From IMG/VR virus record IMGVR_UViG_3300032213_001405, positions 1 through 20,878 of that record: a stretch of 20,878 bases of DNA. One strand, written 5' to 3'. Numbering within the stretch: the first letter of the stretch is position 1; the number at the start of each line of letters is the position of its first letter. This DNA is from a virus. The position numbers were made by a program, and so were the translations under genes. A model generated the notes under the pieces. That model was not told the origin of the DNA. It did not search any database and worked only from the letters and a program-made list of their open reading frames with translations. This document shows, piece by piece, positions 15,601-20,878 of the stretch.

Positions 15601-16710
15601 TGAGGTATAATAGTTACTCGCAGTAGTTTCATAGTATAACCACTTTTCAAAGTTATCAAATCCAGATATTGTTTTATCTCTTAGAGATTTTATCTTTATC
15701 TTATTTGAAGAGACAGAACCAGTAAATGTATCTAGTAGAGTAAGTTGATTGTTATATTGTTCTATCAATTCAATCTTGTAAACAAAATTATCCACTCTAT
15801 CTTCTGCTGAGGAGTAGAAAATAAAGTTTTTAAACTCCCGATAGTCTACATTCAATTGAACTGGTAAGTTACTAGATGAAATATATCTATCTAATATTTC
15901 CTGAGAGGTTTGTACATTAGATGAAAGTATTTCGTTCCAAGACTTATATTCCGTTTCACTCGTTGTCCAATAATCATAGTCTACTTCGAAGTTTGGACCT
16001 TTAAGTGATGGTATTTGTGTTTTTATTTCTTCTGGGATATAATGTATTGTATCAATGAATGGTTTCAAAAGTTGTTCTTGAACCCAACATTGCAAATACA
16101 AATCCAAATCAGATGGTAATCCTTCGTATAGCTTAACAAAGAAGCTAAATTTACTACCGTCAGATACAAGATTTATTACATCAATTATCTTATTTTCACC
16201 AAAGTTAAGTACAACATTTGGTAAAATCTCTTTTGATTTGAGGTATGATAAAACAAAACTAGATAAGAGATTCTGATCTGTTTGTGATGTTCTATCAACC
16301 AACGTTAATTCAATTTCTGTTCTATCGGGTGATATTTTCGATATGAACATTTTTGGTGAATCATAAGAACCAATTATGTTTCTTAAAAAGTTGTAAACAA
16401 CTTTGTATTCGCCAGGTGGATTTTCACTTTTATTGAAATCTCTATGTAAATCCAAAGATAGTACAGGTGCAGAAGAATTATCCGATGATGATTCCAATTT
16501 CCAAGTATCAACATCATATAGTGATGTAAGATATGCACCGTTTGGTAAGAAGGTGTGGAATTCAACTATCGTATCATCTTTGGAAACAAGAGGTACAAGA
16601 GGTGGTGTTTTTTTCAATAACTTCAAATCATCCAATGATGTCCTAACACCTCTAATTGGTAAATTAGACTCTAATATCTCATCAATATTTTTGTATTCAA
16701 AGTTTGCCAT
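12610..16710 (-). CDS. Large baseplate protein with P2 gpI / T4 gp7-like motif, LamG-like domain and 19-residue repeats
   Basis: This 1366-residue protein is the longest in the window. Residues 1 to about 430 are not recognised. Residues about 455-590 hold a helical segment with VGHHFDIIYLYTDHI, then NNLPYIYKSKGTARGIKALL and AYGIPQTLLSIREFGG, spanning L551 to G585. The KSKGTxRGIxALLxxYGIPxxLLxIREFGG pattern is typical of phage tail proteins of the P2 gpI group, to which T4 gp7 is related. Residues about 635-810 resemble a LamG/concanavalin sandwich (FRWKMEPEL, VFELRYWSNVL). Residues 1096-1189 are a five-copy repeat. The C-terminus, with HRFLGSKLVGPDINV and DGKPVIEVYIVDSEQ, resembles ends I recall in marine phage structural proteins. 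Close linkage to gp6 supports a wedge role, since gp6 and gp7 bind each other in T4. The gp7 equivalence is inferred. Confidence 0.78.
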   Translation of the reverse strand: MANFEYKNIDEILESNLPIRGVRTSLDDLKLLKKTPPLVPLVSKDDTIVEFHTFLPNGAYLTSLYDVDTWKLESSSDNSSAPVLSLDLHRDFNKSENPPGEYKVVYNFLRNIIGSYDSPKMFISKISPDRTEIELTLVDRTSQTDQNLLSSFVLSYLKSKEILPNVVLNFGENKIIDVINLVSDGSKFSFFVKLYEGLPSDLDLYLQCWVQEQLLKPFIDTIHYIPEEIKTQIPSLKGPNFEVDYDYWTTSETEYKSWNEILSSNVQTSQEILDRYISSSNLPVQLNVDYREFKNFIFYSSAEDRVDNFVYKIELIEQYNNQLTLLDTFTGSVSSNKIKIKSLRDKTISGFDNFEKWLYYETTASNYYTSQVSASITPYPKYQTTGSDYSIATKEGKYKLYPSSSNEVSQWYNDLITKSIDYDLKNYNSLNKAIPEYLREDENNDQFLTFINMVGHHFDIIYLYTDHIMKKNLREEHPKDGLSQDLIYEATKNLGWTLSHGTQAKDLWEYAFGISGSGEPIWTGKTTTNKYLAKSYEERTKEVWRRIFNNLPYIYKSKGTARGIKALLSAYGIPQTLLSIREFGGPDNADLGLTPRAEWEKQTYYLNFKGSYPQPPTQSYISSPWERVKNETNTFQYPDAISFRWKMEPELTYDYAQDPIQTLLQKNVGSRVDWFVTVNKNGTDPEKGSVTFYIGDGSSYKSASITDEYLYDDVPLNILIRRNTRNDSTSINQTYDLILKTAKYGKIAVERSSSVTINGGSEPNKNRAWVSNGTLYVGSGSNSQTSKILSGSVFELRYWSNVLETSSFDNHVLAPRSYNGNTETSSFYDLQAQFKFWQKFDVAVTTSISSSHPNQNQTYFETSPKIATFNGFTSSSFESITETYYMEVATLANNTPYAEKIRIDSGSLIGGLSKDRTSEVSSFDLYSNDSDKLMVAFSPQDIINEDIYESLGYTQLDDYIGDYSNITKNEYPNLKWLSRDYWKKYSNKNDFTAYLKLISIFDFSIFDQIRQTLPARSNPILGVVIQPNVLERSKVGGIGRNVNGEPNNSIPSNELSSSINAFGTYNVNEGTILIGFEENEGELDRIEGDYNLEKEVLPTEYTNQAFTSLPVSKSFKVEYTNKETSLPTPIYSSFNSETTNKETLIDENLYKTFNVDYTSKESSIQHTSPEKLETVYNVKETSVKDDIVSSTNGTYNSYASSVSTKLGKAFGGYNNIQDDIELTVSASSTYKRSNIVKSGSTNTGYGDGWVTQSNQTYRINSVFSQIDSYRKDGFYSTYYLYYTSSIEQRFNIYTSASLTGSSIGNQENLTKGLKNHRFLGSKLVGPDINVSTRNSPDGKPVIEVYIVDSEQIFYNTSNRGGNLETR
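13144..13425 (-). repeat. Five-copy coding tandem repeat, 19-residue (57-bp) period
   Basis: Within the 1366-residue protein (residues 1096-1189) the Lys of the KE[TS] core recurs at 13345, 13288, 13231 and 13174, exactly 57 bp apart. The last four copies each fill 19 residues and read roughly [ST]F[KN]V[ED]YT[NS]KE[TS]S; the final copy is the most divergent. The first copy is 18 residues and keeps EYTN then a TSL ending. The DNA copies have diverged, so this is a protein-level repeat and not a recent slippage product. Confidence 0.8.
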
Positions 16711-16712
16711 AA

Positions 16713-17987
16713 TTAAAGTATTCTACCTCCAGGACTACCAGCACCACGAGCACCACCACTATTAGTTGATGCAGAACCAGTTGCACTAGTTGGGCCTCCT
16801 ATTGTGCCTCCTCTTCCAGTACCACCACTAGTTCCACCCGTTGTACTACCACCAGTTGAACTATTTCTTAATGAGTTTATAGTAGATTGTAATGCAGCTA
16901 TCTGTGCCTTCAATGCAGCAATTTCACTATCTTGTGATGCATTTTTACTAGCACCTTGTGATGATATATTTTGAGATAGTGATGACAATGCGTTATTGAT
17001 GTTATTAATTTGATTTGATACACTAGATTCAAGAGATGAGATGGTTGTTGATATTGTTTCATTCAATTGATTTATAGTCTCATCTTTCTGTCTTAGTTCC
17101 TCGTCTTGTTGTAACATCTCACCAGACAGTGTGTCTATAAATGACTCATGTTCTATTTGAGCATCTATATAAGATTGAACTTCTTCTTGTTTTACTTCTA
17201 TAATCTTTTCCAATCTATCAACCTTAGCATTCAATCCAGTTATAGAATTTTCATTTTCTATTGTGAGTTTTGTCAAATCAGTCAAGAATGTATCTATATC
17301 CGTTACATTTGCAATTTTATCCAACAAGTTTATTTCGGCAGAAACTGCTTCTGAAAGTGATTGAAAGTTTCTATCAATTACATAATCAAAATCTTTGAAG
17401 TAATATCTTTCATCTAATATTGGCAATCTGTATCTTCCGCTGTTTTTATACAAGTTCTCAAAAGTTACAGCCCTATCGTATTCGTCTCTCAAATTTTTAT
17501 CGAAATTTATAGAGCCCAATTCATTTAGAGATACCGAAAGTTTTTGTTGTATAAGTACTTCAAGTCTTGATTTAAGTTGTTCTGATGGTATAACACCGTT
17601 AGCAGATCCGTTTGGATCTATGAGTTTTCTTGCAATGTAATAATCAAATGTATCTAAGTTATATCTAGAAACACTATCCAATGTATTTTGTATTACAGTT
17701 ATATCTGATGGATTTGTTGCTAACAGTTTTTTTATCTTGTTTTGTTCTTCTACAAAGTTTTTAACAACTTCATATTCATATGATTGTTTGAAGGATTTTA
17801 ATCTTTCAAGTAAAGTACCACCAACAGAATCCTCATCAACCTTTTTTAGAGGTATAGATTTAGAATCAAAATAGTCATAGAATTCCTGAACAGTTTCAAA
17901 CGAAATATTTTTGTAAGTATCTAATATTCCAGCTGACTGTAATGGATCTATATTTTCTATGAAAAGAAACTCTGATAGACTAATCAT
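16713..17987 (-). CDS. Coiled-coil virion protein with Gly/Ser/Thr-rich C-terminal tail
   Basis: This 424-residue protein has a structured N-terminal part (about 1-235) that I do not recognise. A long coiled coil follows from about 240 to 374, with heptad-like Leu/Ile spacing in VDRLEKIIEVK, LRQKDETINQLNE and SEIAALKAQIAALQSTI. The last 50 residues are almost only Gly, Ser, Thr, Ala and Arg. Such a layout suits a fibrous trimer or a flexible tether in the tail. Its ATG overlaps the upstream stop by 4 bp, and its stop is 2 bp before the 1366-residue gene, so it is made together with the baseplate proteins. T4 fibritin (wac) is also a coiled-coil trimer, but I see no foldon-like end, so I do not use that name. 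Confidence 0.72.
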   Translation of the reverse strand: MISLSEFLFIENIDPLQSAGILDTYKNISFETVQEFYDYFDSKSIPLKKVDEDSVGGTLLERLKSFKQSYEYEVVKNFVEEQNKIKKLLATNPSDITVIQNTLDSVSRYNLDTFDYYIARKLIDPNGSANGVIPSEQLKSRLEVLIQQKLSVSLNELGSINFDKNLRDEYDRAVTFENLYKNSGRYRLPILDERYYFKDFDYVIDRNFQSLSEAVSAEINLLDKIANVTDIDTFLTDLTKLTIENENSITGLNAKVDRLEKIIEVKQEEVQSYIDAQIEHESFIDTLSGEMLQQDEELRQKDETINQLNETISTTISSLESSVSNQINNINNALSSLSQNISSQGASKNASQDSEIAALKAQIAALQSTINSLRNSSTGGSTTGGTSGGTGRGGTIGGPTSATGSASTNSGGARGAGSPGGRIL

Positions 17988-19156
17988 CTAATTACCTTGA
18001 AGTAATAATTGTTATCAAAAGTTTGTACCGTATCTCCACCGCTTGTTTCTACCTTAATGACAACCCTGTAAAATCTTTCTGGTTGAAATGAATTCATCCA
18101 AAGATTAAAATAGTTTCCATCGGAGTCGCAACTTAACTTAGTTCCAGTTGTACTAAATGGTATAACTATCTCGTCAGTGTGTGCATCTCTTATCTCATAG
18201 TAAGATGAGGTTGGTAGATAATAATTCTTAGTGTAATAAGATTCTGTTGTATAAGTTTTTGCAGGGTATCTATTATTTGAAAATACTCGTATTCTTGGTT
18301 TTTCATTTTCAGAGTAGTACTTTTTCAACTTTACATTTATCAAAAGATCATTAACACTGACTGGTGATAAACTTCCCGTTGTGAATCTAGAATCATCCCA
18401 TACCACGTGTAATCTTGGAACATATATCGTATTACTATCTGCCCCGAAAAATTTAAGACTATTAAAAGTTTCATTTGATGATTCAGCGGCATTACTAAAC
18501 TTTACGATGAATCCATCATTTTGAAATCTACCAGAACCCGTGATCCACTTTTTAACAATGGAAGTCACGTCCATGTATATATCTGATGATTCGAATGAGA
18601 AAGATTGAGTACACTCCGCACCGTTAAATGTCCACCATGTACCACCACCTTTGTTGGTAAAGTATGACGAAGTTACATTTGCTTGAAGATTTACTCCAAA
18701 CAATGAATTAGCATCTACCCACAAATCGGAAATTTCATCCCATTCATATGATTCTATCGAAGGTGGTATATTCCATTGTGTACCCACCGATCTAGATGAT
18801 TTGTATTTCCACGATACACCGTCGGTTGTTATTGGTTTGTTATTGTATCTTCCACTTCCATTTGTCCATGAACCACTTAACGGATATGCATAAACTACAT
18901 AATCCTGTGGTATTTCTTTTACTTCAACAGATCTAAGTGATAGATAGTACTTGGCACTACCAGAATTTATCTTACCAGAGTTTACTCTTGATTCTATATC
19001 TGATGTATCGAACTTTACCAAAATTCTACTGTTGTAGATTGATGATGTCCCAACGAGTTGATGTGAAAGTTCAAGTACAGAATCTAAACCAGTGTTTAGT
19101 GACTCTGTTCTTTCATAAATCGTTGCATCCCTTTGAGCATATATTGTGTATATCAT
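17984..19156 (-). CDS. Virion protein with DNRLRE-type beta domain, next to gp6
   Basis: Residues about 3-253 of this 390-residue protein follow the DNRLRE (CBM96-like) beta-jelly-roll pattern. ATIYERTESLNTGL at 11-24 is followed by SRILVKFDTSDI at 43-54, a SAKYYLSL strand, VVYAYPLSGSW near 87-97, IYMDVTSIVKKWITG at 193-207, GFIVKFSN near 215-222 and a closing PRLHVVW strand. Cellular members often bind polysaccharide. A Trp-rich insert lies at about 128-176. Residues 270-390 form a second beta-rich part ending in YYFKVIR. The start overlaps the gp6 stop by 4 bp (ATGA), with GAGG 8 nt upstream. Position after gp6 suggests a baseplate component; gp8 is a candidate by position only, and I cannot show homology. 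Confidence 0.72.
   Translation of the reverse strand: MIYTIYAQRDATIYERTESLNTGLDSVLELSHQLVGTSSIYNSRILVKFDTSDIESRVNSGKINSGSAKYYLSLRSVEVKEIPQDYVVYAYPLSGSWTNGSGRYNNKPITTDGVSWKYKSSRSVGTQWNIPPSIESYEWDEISDLWVDANSLFGVNLQANVTSSYFTNKGGGTWWTFNGAECTQSFSFESSDIYMDVTSIVKKWITGSGRFQNDGFIVKFSNAAESSNETFNSLKFFGADSNTIYVPRLHVVWDDSRFTTGSLSPVSVNDLLINVKLKKYYSENEKPRIRVFSNNRYPAKTYTTESYYTKNYYLPTSSYYEIRDAHTDEIVIPFSTTGTKLSCDSDGNYFNLWMNSFQPERFYRVVIKVETSGGDTVQTFDNNYYFKVIR
17995..17998 (-). promoter_or_regulatory. Ribosome binding site of the coiled-coil virion gene
   Basis: AAGG on the minus strand lies 7 nt before the ATG at 17987, inside the end of the preceding gene. Confidence 0.45.
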
Positions 19157-20878
19157 CCGAATGCCCTCACTCTACCAATAATATCATTATCTGGGTATTT
19201 AACTTCGAATATCGAAGGATCAAGAGATGGGAAGATTATTCCATCTTTTGTTGCTTGGTCTAAATTGTATGCGTTAGAAGAATAACCAAGAGAAGGATCT
19301 GTTAGATTTGTAAATCTTACATTTACAACTGTTTGAACACCTTCTACTTTATCAAGTTCTGTATAAACATTGCTTATCACAATAGGTTGATTTATTTGCC
19401 ATTTTTTAATGTCAAAATATTTCTTCAATCTATCAATACAACGAAGAACAACTTGATTTCCGTTTTGATCTGGCATCGTGATGATGTCAAATTCAATACC
19501 AACATTTATTATGTATGCGTCTTTAATGTTGATAGCATCTGTTAACATTCTATGATAATTCAGATATGTTTTTAAGTTATCTTTTGTGGCATCATTTATT
19601 CTCGTCAACTTGTTATCAGCATCAAATCCCAAGACGTAAAAGTTTAGTGCTAATGGATTTGAAAGTCTATCACTATTGTAAATTGATTCTTCTGTAAGTT
19701 GATCGTCTTTTGTTATGTATGCCTTTGCAATAGAACCATACTTTTGTGGAAGACTGTATGCTCGTATGATATAGTCTTCTTTTGTTACTGCTCGATTTTG
19801 AGAAGCAAAGTATGCCAAAGCATTTTGACGTATTTCATTTATATCTTCACCGTCTTTACCACCAGTTGATGGTTCTGGGTTTGTTACGGCCAAACTTCCA
19901 ATTACTTGATTGTAAATTGTTCTGTTTAAACCAGTTTCATCTATGAGTAACGTTTTAGATATTACACGGTTTATCGTATCACTTGGAACATTGTCTTTAA
20001 TACCACCACCAACTGTGTAGTAAACTGTTAGTGTTGTATTATTTGGTGCAAGTCCATATGTTTTAGTGTACAAGAAGTTTGAAGGATCTATATCAAGAGA
20101 AGCAGCAGACTCAATACCAGTCAATGAAGATCCAACTAAGTCTGGATTTGGTATGAGTATTTCATCATCAAGATTAGATACACCAGCACCAAATTGAATC
20201 TCTGTTATTCCGTTTCCAGTTTGTCTACTTATAAATCTTCTTGAAATCTTTCTTAACTTCAATAGATATGGAGTTTCATTTCGATATGAAGATAGTTGTC
20301 TATCATTTCTAGGTATGTTTGGTGTTGGTTCAAATATAGTATCTTGTGCCAAATATGGAACATGATACCACTTATTACCATCTGAATCAATAGCATAGAG
20401 TATATCTATGATATTTGGTTCTTCTAAGTTTATCTTATCGTATGGCTTAGGATCTACAAATTCATACTCGGCTGTTCGTATTACACCAGATACTGCATTT
20501 ACAGATTTTTTCAGAAGGTAGTATGTAGGTTCTTTTGAGATGTTGTCATACTCAAACACAGAAACTTCTGTTGGATCAATACTACTACTGTGTTTAAAAT
20601 CAACATAGTCTGTTGTTCTAAACTGAGAAGTTACATTGTTATTATCTGATGCAACAACCATACCAGGCTCTATTGCAAATGCATATGAGAAGTCTGGTCT
20701 ATTATTTGTACCACTACCTATTGACGGTACAAGTTGGAATACATCAAGTTTAACATTTGAGGCTATTCTTGTTTTTGGTTTGTATCCAAGAGATTGTGCA
20801 ATGTTTAGAATATTTTGACGCTCAGTAGATTGGAGTATCAATGATTCTTGAAGTGTTGTATCTGTATAATACGATAGA
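19153..20878 (-). CDS. 6: Baseplate wedge protein gp6-like (baseplate J family), 5' end off the window
   Basis: The frame is open to the right edge, so the true start lies outside. The upstream in-frame residues YYTDTTLQESLILQ followed by LNIAQSLGYKPKTRI match the family N-terminal region that ends in a LGYxPRS-like motif. A TTG at 20841 is an unlikely start because homology continues above it. The central GGKDGEDINEIRQNALAYF followed by QNRAVTKEDY is the hallmark of the T4 gp6 / P2 gpJ baseplate family. An EIQFGAGV segment and AVTNPEPSTGG lie before it. At least 574 codons are visible. In T4, gp6 forms the inner ring of the baseplate and drives its change of shape during contraction. The stop overlaps the start of the DNRLRE gene, implying coupled translation. 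Confidence 0.93.
   Translation of the reverse strand, partial: LSYYTDTTLQESLILQSTERQNILNIAQSLGYKPKTRIASNVKLDVFQLVPSIGSGTNNRPDFSYAFAIEPGMVVASDNNNVTSQFRTTDYVDFKHSSSIDPTEVSVFEYDNISKEPTYYLLKKSVNAVSGVIRTAEYEFVDPKPYDKINLEEPNIIDILYAIDSDGNKWYHVPYLAQDTIFEPTPNIPRNDRQLSSYRNETPYLLKLRKISRRFISRQTGNGITEIQFGAGVSNLDDEILIPNPDLVGSSLTGIESAASLDIDPSNFLYTKTYGLAPNNTTLTVYYTVGGGIKDNVPSDTINRVISKTLLIDETGLNRTIYNQVIGSLAVTNPEPSTGGKDGEDINEIRQNALAYFASQNRAVTKEDYIIRAYSLPQKYGSIAKAYITKDDQLTEESIYNSDRLSNPLALNFYVLGFDADNKLTRINDATKDNLKTYLNYHRMLTDAINIKDAYIINVGIEFDIITMPDQNGNQVVLRCIDRLKKYFDIKKWQINQPIVISNVYTELDKVEGVQTVVNVRFTNLTDPSLGYSSNAYNLDQATKDGIIFPSLDPSIFEVKYPDNDIIGRVRAFG
19165..19168 (-). promoter_or_regulatory. Ribosome binding site of the DNRLRE-type virion gene
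   Basis: GAGG on the minus strand lies 8 nt before the ATG at 19156, inside the end of gp6. With the ATGA overlap it allows both re-initiation and independent initiation. Confidence 0.5.

Noticed and set aside
16725-16860. Repeated CCACCA/GGTGGT-like DNA as a minisatellite or recombination site
   Set aside because: It is explained by the Gly/Thr-rich coding sequence at the end of the coiled-coil protein, and the units are irregular.
16713-17987. Naming the coiled-coil protein fibritin (wac)
   Set aside because: A coiled coil alone is not specific, and no foldon-like C-terminus is present.
19153-20841. TTG at 20841 as the start of the gp6-like gene
   Set aside because: The frame stays open to the edge, and the residues upstream (SYYTDTTLQES) fit the family N-terminal region, so the start lies beyond the window.
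1-20878. tRNA genes, CRISPR arrays, insertion sequences or integrase sites
   Set aside because: Coding sequence fills the window with gaps of 44 bp or less; no direct-repeat array, terminal inverted repeat or tRNA-like fold was seen.

Overview
The window reads as part of the genome of an AT-rich, T4-like, contractile-tailed phage of the kind common in seawater. The sequence shows a gp6-type baseplate wedge gene, several virion protein families that I recall from marine T4-like phages, and a small replication/recombination block. No gene identifies the host, and I do not assign one. All twelve genes lie on the minus strand, so transcription runs from the right edge to the left edge. Both edges cut a gene.

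Right to centre (20878 to 12610) is a baseplate block. It holds gp6 (5' end off the window), a protein with a DNRLRE-type beta domain, a coiled-coil protein with a Gly/Ser/Thr-rich tail, and a 1366-residue protein. The last carries a motif like the P2 gpI / T4 gp7 group, then a LamG-like lectin domain, then a 19-residue tandem repeat. The first three genes are joined by 4-bp ATGA overlaps and the fourth by a 2-bp gap, which suggests coupled translation of one assembly.

The centre (12565 to 3587) is a virion protein block. It starts with a 241-residue protein and continues with five proteins of 395, 350, 886, 518 and 582 residues. Four of the five share a C-terminal module of about 300-330 residues and the fifth keeps only its last part. 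Their N-terminal regions differ: short, short, long and Cys-rich, helical, and lectin-bearing. They look like products of tandem duplication that gained different N-terminal parts. The 241- and 395-residue genes have strong ribosome binding sites and the downstream paralogs weak ones.

The left (3586 to 1) is a DNA metabolism block: a T7 endonuclease I-type Holliday junction resolvase, a DnaG/gp61-type primase whose zinc-binding cysteines are mostly gone, and an open frame of at least 732 codons. That frame encodes an Mre11/SbcD/gp47 nuclease joined directly to a Rad50/SbcC/gp46 ATPase. In T4 these are two genes; here I checked every codon from 2196 to 1 and found no stop. This single-chain Mre11-Rad50 protein is the most notable feature of the window.

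No intergenic gap exceeds 44 bp. I saw no tRNA, CRISPR array, insertion sequence, terminator hairpin or convincing promoter.
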